This document shows, piece by piece, positions 55,480 through 64,000 of a DNA stretch of 64,000 nt. The notes beneath the pieces were generated by a model, which was given only the letters and a program-made list of their open reading frames with translations, had not been told where the DNA came from and searched no databases. The stretch spans positions 3,286,001-3,350,000 of the forward strand of contig CM055615.1 of assembly GCA_029379385.1 (NCBI GenBank), given 5' to 3'. The translations under genes and the position numbers were made by a program. Numbering within the stretch: position 1 is the stretch's first letter; each line of letters begins with the position of its first letter. The DNA is from Quillaja saponaria. Lineage: Eukaryota > Streptophyta > Magnoliopsida > Fabales > Quillajaceae.

Positions 55480-56640
55480 TTCCAAGTTGTTTTTTATCAT
55501 AGCTAGTGGGATGCAGTTAGTCCTAGAAGTTTGCAATTTTGTGATGAAATGCTTCATTTACCCACAAGATTTAATGCCATCAAATGATACTTTTATAACC
55601 CTTATACCTAAAGTAAAGCAACCTAGTTCATTACGTCAATTAAGGCAGATAAGCCTTTGTAATGTGGTTTATAAGATCATTCGCAAAATTATTGTGAATT
55701 AGATGAAGAATTTTTGGCTCGATATTGTTGCCCCAAATCAAGTAAGTTTTGTTCCTGGGTGTAATATTCAAAACAATATAATTGCCACACAAGAGATCTT
55801 TTAAAGTAAGAGACGCGTGACAGGAAAAAGAAGCTTCATGGCTATTAAAGTCGATCTAGATAAGGCTTATGATAGGCTAAGTTGGTGTTTTATTAAAGAT
55901 ACTCTTAAGCTGGCTGGGTTTAATTAATTGCTTATTAGAGTTATTATAGGGTGTATTACAATGATGTCCTTCCAAGTTTTATAGAATGAGTAGAGAACCA
56001 CTAGCTTCAAGCCTGCACGAGGAATATGACAAGGTGATCCATACCTTGCATTTTTATTCTTTGTATGGAGAGGTTAGGCCATTTAGTTACTTCTAAAGTT
56101 AACAATAAGTCTTGGAAGCCTATTCGGGTGGGTTAAGAGGGGCGTCTGGTTTCCCACCTTATGTTTGCTGATGACTTAATCTTGGTTATGAAGGCTTTGA
56201 TAAATTAAGCCAGGATGATCAATGAGACTTTTAAGGAATTTGGTAGTGCTTCGGGCCAAAAATGAGTATTGCTTACTAGGTTCTTTTTCTCTAAGAATAT
56301 AAGGCATGATTTAAAGCTCTCTATTGCTCGGCTAATTGGCTTCAAAGTTACAGAGGATCTAGGCTTCTACTTGGGTGTGCCTTTATGTCATTGGGGGATA
56401 ACTAAACATACACATCATCATATTGTGGAGAAAGTTAAGAACAGGGTGACTCGATGGAAGATGAAAGTCCTTATCGATGTCGAGAAAGGTCACTTTAGTC
56501 CAATATGTGCTTCAATCAATTCCTATTTATGCCATGCAATCAACCAAGCTTCCAATTGGAATTTTAGACGAGATTGATAAAGTGAGTAGAAATTTTTGTG
56601 AGGGAAGAAGGACGGTCACAAAAACACACTATAAGCTGGT
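55480..56640 (+). pseudogene. LINE ORF2 reverse transcriptase domain
   Basis: Blocks in order: TFITLIPKVKQPSSLRQLRQ and ISLCNVVYKIIRKI (to 55702); QVSFVPGCNIQNNIIATQE; FMAIKVDLDKAYDRLSW (near 55835-55890); and LMFADDLILVMKA near 56160-56200 with the catalytic Asp pair. After that LGFYLGVPLCHWGITK (about 56365) is a usual post-RT motif. Frames break repeatedly. Confidence 0.88.
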
Positions 56641-56799
56641 CAGTTATCATCCAACCTAAGGAGAGTGGTGGGTTGGGATTAAAGGACCTCGTTTATAACA
56701 AAGCCTTTTTAATGAAGTTGGATTAGGGATTTATTGCTAATCCAGATAAGTTATGGGTGTAGGTCCTTTGTAATAAGTATATCTGGTAGCAAGATATAC

Positions 56800-57470
56800 T
56801 AACTCCTTTGCAAGCTAAGAGTTATGACTGTAGGCTATGGAAGGCATTATGTGAAGTGTGGCATGATGTTTTAAGGGAGGTTCATTGGGCGATTGGGGAT
56901 GGTAATACTATTAGGTTCTGGGAGGATAACTGGGTTCCAGAAGAAGGCCGTCTTTGTGAGAATGTCAATATAAACAACGTTGATAAGAGTGTGGAAGTGA
57001 GACTCAAGGATATGGTTAACGACGAGGGCTACTGGGATAAGGATAATATTAACCTGCTTATTTTGAATGCGATTTTGCAGAAGATTCTTAAGATATTACC
57101 TCTAGTAGTTAGGGGGTGGTCTTAATGTTATCGCTTAGGATGCTTTAGAAAATGGGATTTTCACTGCTCGAAATGTGTATAAATGCCATTGCTAAAGATC
57201 AGTAGGACTCCAATACAAAAGGTTTAGATGACTATTTAGAAATGGAAAGGGCCGCAACGTATTCGGCTTTTCCTTGGATGGTGAGGCATAGGAGATTAGT
57301 GACTACTAGATTTAAATCTAGTTGCATTCTGGGTATTGACCTAACGTGTCATGTGTGCTAAAATGCAAATGTAACCTTGTTGCATGTTCTTAGAGACTGC
57401 TCAAATGCTAGTAGAGTGTGGAAGAGTTTTTGGGGGGTTTCATGGATAACGTATCGTTCTTCTAAGGTGG
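56800..57470 (+). pseudogene. LINE ORF2 zinc-binding (zf-RVT-like) region
   Basis: An open stretch (56808-57125) has REVHWAIGDGNTIRFWEDNW, a hallmark after plant L1 RT. The zinc-binding motif is seen near 57346-57420 as LTCHVC, then ANVTLLHVLRDC. One stop lies between the Cys pair and the His/Cys part. Confidence 0.8.
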
Positions 57471-57729
57471 CATTTTGGAATGGTTATGTTATCTTTTGGA
57501 TGATAATCGGTTAACTCGAAGAGGCCATGATCACATTCTTTTAGGGATTACCTATTGGTTCATATACATGGAAAAATCACTCTTACTTTGTTGATGGATT
57601 TGTATGGCCTTTGAAACCTAAACTGATTATATGGAGTTCTAAGGGTGAGCTTATGCATGCTGATTCTCTGTCTAGTTGTCCACTAACTAAGATTGTGAGG
57701 AAAAATGTGTTGGTTGGTTGGAAACCTCT

Positions 57730-58140
57730 ACCAGTAGGTTGGTGAAGTTTAGTCTACGATGGTGCTTCAAGAGGCAATCTAAGACTCGCAAGTGTAGCAG
57801 GTCTTCTTAAGAATGAAGACAGGAATTCGATATGACGTTATAGGATGAATAAGGGTTGTTGCTCCTCCTTTGTTACTGAAATTATGGGGACTTCAGTGGT
57901 GGATTGCTTATGCCTTGGAATAAGGGATACGAAAGGTTTATGGCTGAGGTGGATTCGATTGGGTCTTGGGCTAGTAGTAATCTTATCCGTGAGGTTAAAG
58001 ATCTTATGGACAAGGATTGGGAGGTTCGTTTAACTCGCACACTTTAGGAAGGATATGGGTATGCAAATTGGCTAACTGAATTTCCTCTTAGACAAACAAG
58101 TAAATAGGGTGGATTGCCACCTGTTAGGCTTGATATTGTT
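57730..58140 (+). pseudogene. LINE ORF2 C-terminal RNase H domain
   Basis: SLVYDGASRGNLRLASVAGLL (near 57748-57812) matches the first RNase H motif of plant L1 elements. Later parts are frame-shifted. The ORF ends near IVLIGDSLGVF at about 58135-58168. Confidence 0.75.
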
Positions 58141-58531
58141 TTGATCGGGGATTCCTTGGGTGTTTTTTAGGAAAAATCCATCAAGTGGTCCTTTTTTTAA
58201 AACATAAATTTAGAATAAACTACTTTTGAAATTAATATTGAAAATGGACCAAATTTGACAACTCACCTGCCACACTAGCTGTCCATATCCTCAAGCCCAA
58301 GAAAAAAAAAATGATGAACAGTAACTTCATGAGCCATAACCCACGAATTTATTGTTTATTTTTTGTCTTTTTCCCTAATTGCACGTTTTATTTGTTCATT
58401 TTTTTCTTTGTAATTTATTTATTTTTTTGTTCATTTGTTCACTTATTCCTTGTAATATTTTTTTTTTTTTTGTTTTTTCTTGTCCTGTTCAGAAGAAAAA
58501 ATCGGTCAAAAAAAAATTTAAAATTATGAAT

Positions 58532-58564
58532 AGTAACTTCGTGAGCCCAAGCCATAAAGTTACT
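58532..58564. repeat. Hairpin unit inside the foldback element
   Basis: AGTAACTT and AAGTTACT bracket a loop with GTGAGCCCAAGCC. A degenerate version starts at 58320, and another lies at 59409-59441. Confidence 0.7.
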
Positions 58565-59408
58565 GTTTCATTTTATTTATTTACTCTTTTTTCCTAAATG
58601 TAGACTTTATTTATTTATTATTTAGAAATCCTGTATTTTTTTTCCTTGTAAATGCATGTGTTATTTTAATTTTAATTTTTTTTTAAATTTCTCCATTGTA
58701 TTTCCTTCTTCTTTTTTTTTTTGCTTATGTATTTTTTTCCCTTGTAAATGCATGTTTTTATTTATTTTTATTTTAAAAATTTCTCACTTATATTTCGTGT
58801 ACCATGCATATTAGCCATGTGAAATTAATAGTGCTTGCAGTGTTTTCATACATGCAGTTACTATTTTGTTTACAGCCTTTGAACGGATGAAGGTTTTAAG
58901 CCTTTCAACTGTATTCCAGTGAATAATAATTATAGGTATTCAATAATTTCAAGTTCTAGATTTGTTATAATATTTCTTCATTATTTATTATTTTTAAGTG
59001 TTAATTTTTTTTTCTTAAGTCATATAGTTTATTTATTTTTTTGTCAGAAAGAATTTTTTTTTTTTTAAAAATTTAATGAAGACAATAAATAATTTACAAG
59101 GAAGAAATTTTTAAAAAATAAAATAAAAGCATGCATTTGCGGGAATAAATGAATAAAGCATACACGAAGTTACTAGTTTATTTTTTTTTTGGGTGAAAAT
59201 TTTCACGATAAAAAAAAATAAAATTACAAGGAATATATGAATAAAGCATGCATTTATGGGATAAAAAAAAGAGCACGTATTTATGGGGAAAAATTGGTAA
59301 TTTTTGAATGAGATAAAAAAATTTCTTCTAACTAAAAAAATAAAAAATAAAAGTTACAATGAACAAATGAACAAAACATAGATAGAAAAAGACAAAAAAA
59401 AAATGATT

Positions 59409-59441
59409 AGTAACTTCGTGGGTTGGGCTCACAAAGTTACT
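59409..59441. repeat. Hairpin unit inside the foldback element, second clear copy
   Basis: The arms AGTAACTTCGTG and CACAAAGTTACT are nearly perfect complements around GGTTGGGCT. Confidence 0.7.
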
Positions 59442-59665
59442 GTTTGTTTTTTTTTTTTTTTCTTTCTAGGCTTGAGGATGTGACAGTTGTGTGGTAGGTG
59501 AGTTGGCAAATTTGGTCTTTTTTCAATATTAGTTTCAAAAGTAGCCTATTTTAAATTTATGTTTAAAAAAAGGACCATTTGATAGGTTTTTCATGTTTTA
59601 CATCCCTGTGAGGTTCCTGTGTAATTTGTTTTCTTTCCTTTTCGATCAAAAATGCTTCTTCTTTT

Positions 59666-62022
59666 TTTTAACAATCTCATAATGAGGGACTTCTTTGATA
59701 GTTCAAACTCTTCAAAATAATTTAAACTCACCAGTGAATGAACTGATAACATTACTAACTCTTACTTTATATTTACAAACTCAATTATCTCCTAATTTAA
59801 AATTTTAAAAATGAGAACTATGCTGCCTCATTTTGTATATTTTAAAACTAGAATAGAGGTTGGAGTTATTTCATTGTCTTTCTCGAATGCCAAACATTTT
59901 ATTTTGTTGTCTTTGAATTCAGCGACCACGTAATCAAATCTAGATAGAAAGAATTTTGGTTCTAATCAAAAAATTAAATATGATTTATGAGAAATTAATA
60001 AGAGATTTAAAATTTCCGTGTTTCTTGTATTCTGCAACATAACTTACGAAATAGCATGTTATCAAATTTTACTCTTTATTTGATGCTAATTCGGTGCAAT
60101 GTACAGCAACTGTTAAAATAAGCAATTCAGCATTACATTTTAAACTTTAATTCTTTTTAATCATATATCAAACGCAACTTAATCAGAAACTTAAACACTC
60201 GGAATATGAATATGCTACATTTAGACAAGCAATAACTAAATTGAGAAATTTAACAAAAAATAACGTCATTTTACGACCAAAAATGTGGACATGAAAATAA
60301 AATATTTAGAACCAAAAGGGTTGTCACATAATAATTTACACTGTTGAGTAAAATACGATGTGCATGATTGTTTATGAAATACAATAAGCATTAGTAGATT
60401 CTTTAAAATTAGAATTCATTAACAATTACCAATAAAGAGACTTGGCTATTGTAAAAATTCATATCATGTATATTTATACTAAAATTATCTCTTAAACGAC
60501 TTTTTTTGAATTTGTCTATATAAGATAGTGGAGCAAACTAAAATAATCAGGTAATTAGAGTAATAGAAAGAGAAGGTGTCAGCCAAATCAGAGTCAATTG
60601 ATAATGATTGCCTAAATCTTGTGTGCATTATACCTAACAGAGTCTTTATCACCCACTTAAAAGACTAAATCTCATCATTATATCACTTCCTTCATGCAAT
60701 TTTTTCAGCCAATCTCTCTCTTGTTATGTATGGGATGGAATATCGCTAGCTATTATTAAAATCACAGACATAATTCATTTCTCACCCATTATTTTATTTC
60801 AAATTTTCTCTCATTCCCTTCATCCAAGGATGGATTTGGGATTGATACATTTTCCTATAGGTTAATTGGGATAAAGCTAGTTTAGGTATTTTGTATTAAT
60901 TTTTAGCCTTAGGCACTATAAAGAAAATTTGAGTCCTTGAGTATGTATGAAATTGACTGGCTGTGACTATTTTCTCTCATCAAAGCTCCATCAGCAAGGG
61001 AGGCAAGAAAAGAAATAAGGAAGAAGCCGTTATTAAACTTAAATCTAAATCCTCAAATAATCTAAGTCTTCAAATGTACAATTGGAATTAAAAAAAAAAA
61101 ATTACCACAAAGAATGAACAATTGGAAATAAGGAAAATGATGTTTATCAATGTATGGAATCTCAAACATATAAAGTCCTCTTGAATCTAAGTCTTGAATG
61201 TACAATTGGAATAAAAAATAATAATGTTTATCAATATATGAGAATCTCAAATATAATCAAGTATTCAGAATGAAGCCATAAGAAATCCAAAAGATTTCTA
61301 TAAGTAATTTACAACACTGTCGAAGAGGAGGCAAGAAATTAGGTGATTCAAGAAGCAGTTATAATTAAACCTAAACCTACAAATCTCAAATAACTAATTA
61401 GTGTTCAAATGCACAATTGGAATTAAAGAAAATTATGGTTATCAATGTATGAGAATCTCAAACATAATCAAGTCTTCATAGGGATGCTCTTGAATCTAAT
61501 TTTTCAAATACACAATTGGAAAAGAAAATTATGTTTATTAAGAGAATGTCAAACATAATCAAGTTTTCAGAAGGAAGCTACTCCGGTTGCAGAGGGAAAA
61601 ATCAAGATTTTCATTCAAGAAGAAATCCAGAAAATCATCATAAGTAAATTACAACATCAACAGCGAAGTTAAAACAAAACCAACATCACATGAATGAAAT
61701 TTGCTAGATTTTCTTTCTCCCTCCCAAGAATTCATCACAATCCATTGTTGTGAACAATGCTAAAAAAAAGAAGGCTCTAAATTCTCACACATCTTTGCAA
61801 GCTAATAGGCTACTGTTGTTAACAAATAATAATAAAATGATGGCAAAGAAATTGAAAAGTAAAAAAGAGACCAGATTTGCGTGGTTTGCCAAATTAGGGC
61901 TAGGTCCACTGCTCAGGTGATCACATAAACTTTAAATACAATTTACAAAATCTCTCACTCACTTCACTCACTTCACTCACTTCACTCACATATACATATT
62001 TGTTCTCTTGCAAGGGTATATA
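59666..62022. other. Conserved non-coding AT-rich segment, unit 3
   Basis: Counterpart of 8440-10295 and of 30400-36900. It shows the uninterrupted sites for the unit 2 Ty3 insert (near 60620) and the unit 1 Ty3 insert (near 61885). Short diverged repeats on GAATTAAAGAAAA and TTTATCAATGTATG occur. I see no gene. Confidence 0.6.
61951..61990. repeat. Minisatellite (CTCACTTCA), about four copies
   Basis: CTCACTTCA is repeated in tandem. Units 1 and 2 have only one or two copies at this site. Confidence 0.85.
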
Positions 62023-62568
62023 TGTTGGGAATTATAGGAAATTTATGTTCAATGAATTATAGTAAAAATAACAAAAGATAATAACTATAAAAAAAATAAC
62101 AAAAGATAATAACTACAAAAAAATAAGTAGAAATAAAGAGAAATAAACATCAACACATAAAATATAATGTAATTCTGCCTATTGCCTACATCCACAGATA
62201 GGAAAAAAAATTCACTAATATGCCAAGAAAGAATAATACTCTACATATAGTGTCCTCACATTTCCCAAGTCATGTCTCTACAAATCTCTCTTGTACCCCT
62301 TGTAGGGGGTCTCACAAATATGTAGGCTTGTACAAATATTAGATCTTGTCTCACAAGCCTACATATTTATATTATGTAGGACTTGCCCAACAAGTGAACT
62401 TTTCTTTTACTTTATGAAAACCTTACAATCATATAATTAGATTTACTTACTCACCATGATAAATCTAATTAGAAAATCCCAACCAACATCAAGTTAGTTC
62501 TATATTCTCCACAAATAATAAACTAGTTAGGAAAATGCCAAATAAGGATTTGGGTCGAAATCCCTACA
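62023..62568 (-). mobile_element. Solo LTR, unit 3 copy
   Basis: On the minus strand it begins TGTAGGGATTTCGACCC and ends CCCAACA. ATATA flanks both ends (62018-62022 and 62569-62573). It belongs to the family of the 40108-41956 element and sits at the same site as the unit 1 solo LTR. Confidence 0.85.
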
Positions 62569-62573
62569 ATATA

Positions 62574-63485
62574 TATATATAACTTGAGAAATCCTAATTT
62601 AAGGTTTGTTACGGTGGCTCTTCATGGGACCCCGTACTACCTAATTGGAGTGGTCAAGAAGAATTAGGCTTCACAAAACAATAACTATTATGACAGCTAA
62701 GATTAGAGTTTGATAAGTATTGGCCTTACATAATTAATAGTAGTAGATTATTAAATTTCATAGAGTTTTTAGAAGTAAATTATTTTATTATTATTATTTT
62801 TTTAAAGTAAAATTAAGGCTGAATTTTTATAGGGATACTTAACCTTGCATGGTAGTAATGCATGCGTAGCATATCAGATTTCGAAGACTTTATGAGAAGT
62901 CAATGATTTGAAAAAAAGCAAAAGTAGGATTTGTATTTTGGGGACGGACAGAGAACGGATTAGAATTAAGGAAGTGTAATATATGTAGGACTTATAATTA
63001 TTAAGTTTGATTAGTGATTGATAATTTTTTTATCAGAAAGTTAATCATCATTTAACAAAAGACTGCACATATTAGAATGTCTTGCAGACTCATGTGCTAC
63101 TACTTTATTTGCTTCTCGTGATGCAAACTGCGGAATTGAAATCCCTGAAATGCTAATGTCTTTAATGACGAAAGCAATATGATTCCCAGCCGAGTAAACC
63201 CAATCTCAGCTGCAAATACTAATCCCTCCCTAACAGTTTGCTTTGGATTAATGTGGTTCATACAAAATTCAAAACACGAAACCTCGTAATGGTTTAGAAG
63301 TTTTCATACTGGATTTCAGGATTGAAATAGTCAGAGTAGATCTAGGAGCTAGAGCAAACTTACCCCTCTAGGTGCCATGTTTATTCATAGAAGCTCTGAA
63401 GTCACTTTCAAAAGTTATTTCACTTAGATTTTTAATTTCTTACATGTATCTAGATGCAAAATACTAACCAAAATAAGTTATTGCT
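62574..63485. other. Unit 3 sequence downstream of the minus-strand ORF region
   Basis: Counterpart of 16370-17300. No gene is recognised. The presumed 3' part of the LDLPLHL ORF (17383-17560) is missing here, replaced near 63495 by a direct join to the middle of the ORF. Confidence 0.5.
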
Positions 63486-63489
63486 TTGT

Positions 63490-63905
63490 GGAGTCCTGTT
63501 CATATAATCGTTTGCTCCAACAAGTTCGATCATAAAACACAGTTCTCATATTTAGAACCACCATTCGATCCAAATTTTCTGTAATTTGATGGGGTAGGAA
63601 CAACACGATGATTGGCAGCATGAGCAGTAAAGTACATTGAATTAGGACTAAATATGCTCAAATGGGGATGGTGGGTTGGAGCATGAATCATGGTGGGTGC
63701 AGATTTGATGCAAAGGAAATAGGTGCATACTCAGAATCTAGTTACCCATTATTCCATCAGCTCCAATGACAAGAAGATTGTCAAAAACAGAATCATCACT
63801 ATTTAATTTACGGCAACTTAGTGAAGGGAAACTCAATTTCCAATAAATAGGAATGATGATAAAATTAATAACAACAGTCATATGGGCCATCGCTATGATA
63901 ATGAA
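63490..63905 (-). pseudogene. Frameshifted copy of the minus-strand ORF pair, unit 3
   Basis: The upstream ORF frame is open from an ATG (the second Met of the unit 1 copy; the first is ATA) to IGADGIMGN and a stop near 63743. The downstream frame begins SEYAPISFASNLHPP. It then suffers a one-base deletion at the HPPM position that brings in a stop, and later codons are shifted. The C-terminus with the LDLPL motif is absent. It shows that the two-frame arrangement is older than the duplication. Confidence 0.5.
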
Positions 63906-64000
63906 GCCCTACTGTACAAAGCTCACATGATGGTGAAGCTATGTAAAGTAGAGAGGAATTTTATTTATTTTTTTATTTTTTTTCTTTTTCACAACTAAGA

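Larger units (their letters stand above)
52205..58169 (+). mobile_element. L1-type LINE, nearly full length, degenerate
   Basis: ORF1 (about 52222-54120) and ORF2 (about 54146-58140) are recognisable in order: DUF4283-like domain; endonuclease; reverse transcriptase; zinc-binding motif; RNase H. Sequence resembling the LINE 3' untranslated end continues beyond the nested foldback element, at about 59603-59665, with TTTTCGATCAAAAATGC near the tail. Unit 2 lacks the insert (near 30290-30360). Stops occur throughout. A clear target-site duplication cannot be read because the flanks are T-rich. Confidence 0.9.
58170..59593. mobile_element. Foldback / MULE-like element with long inverted repeats
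   Basis: The outer arms are inverted repeats of about 130 bp (58170-58305 against 59461-59593), with CAAGTGGTCC / GGACCATTTG and CTCAAGCC / GGCTTGAG as landmarks. Much of the 1.4-kb interior is also roughly self-complementary. Flanks TGTTTTTTA (58161-58169) and TGTTTTACA (59594-59602) match at 7 of 9 positions, consistent with a 9-bp MULE-type duplication. There is no transposase. A 33-bp hairpin unit starting AGTAACTTCG and ending AAGTTACT recurs (see separate entries). The element is nested in the 3' end of the LINE. Confidence 0.75.
40071..64000 (+). repeat. Segmental duplication unit 3, reaching the right edge
   Basis: This third copy carries a non-autonomous LTR element, a chromovirus, an L1 LINE with a nested foldback element, and a solo LTR. 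Its first exon is deleted: sequence jumps from just after the TATA box to a point inside the intron. Its minus-strand ORF region is frameshifted and lacks the 3' part. The conserved body after removing insertions is about 9 kb. Confidence 0.85.

Noticed and set aside
58311..58597. Phe-rich hydrophobic ORFs that could be read as membrane proteins
   Set aside because: They come from T-rich sequence inside the foldback element, in two overlapping frames with no conserved domain.
61951..61990. CRISPR-like short repeats
   Set aside because: The nine-base units are directly adjacent with no spacers, in a plant genome. It is a minisatellite.

Overview
This is nuclear DNA of a flowering plant, most likely a dicot. 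It is strongly AT-rich and dense with nested transposable elements: chromovirus-type Ty3/gypsy, Ty1/copia, L1- and RTE-type LINEs, a tRNA-derived SINE, and hAT- and MULE-like DNA elements. The LTR elements prime from initiator-methionine tRNA. I see no bacterial, organellar, rRNA or CRISPR sequence and no complete host gene. The species cannot be named from the sequence alone.

The backbone is a segmental tandem duplication. A block of roughly 10 kb, after removing insertions, occurs three times in the same orientation: unit 1 (about 2195-17990), unit 2 (about 18000-37955) and unit 3 (about 40070 to the right edge). A chimeric fragment of a further copy lies at 37956-40070. Each unit starts with a TATA promoter and a short first exon on the plus strand. 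A long intron-like stretch of diverged repeat modules follows, then a conserved AT-rich stretch, and finally a minus-strand ORF pair of unknown function whose 3' ORF ends in LDLPLHL. The three units are in different states of decay. The first-exon start codon is intact only in unit 2, is TTG in unit 1, and the exon is deleted in unit 3. The minus-strand ORFs are longest in unit 1, reduced to a 3' tail in unit 2 and frameshifted in unit 3.

The units were then roughly doubled in length by separate insertions. Unit 1 holds a 5.4-kb Ty3 chromovirus (10301-15719) and a solo LTR. Unit 2 holds a gag-deleted copia (21924-25755), a hAT-like element carrying an RTE LINE fragment (26661-28556) and a degraded Ty3 element (about 31350-35723). 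The chimeric fragment holds a SINE, a hAT MITE and a 1.06-kb TIR element. Unit 3 holds a 1.85-kb non-autonomous LTR element (40108-41956), a second chromovirus (44388-49769), an L1 LINE (about 52205-59665) with a foldback element nested in its 3' end, and a solo LTR at the same site as in unit 1. Another L1 LINE enters from the left edge on the minus strand.

Every transposon coding region I read has stops, frameshifts or missing parts. Because the units serve as each other's empty sites, many insertion boundaries and target-site duplications can be read directly. That comparison is the most informative feature of the window. I did not find a convincing new functional gene system. The best candidates for a second look are the minus-strand ORF pair, the tandemly repeated internal region of the non-autonomous LTR element, and the foldback element with repeated hairpins.
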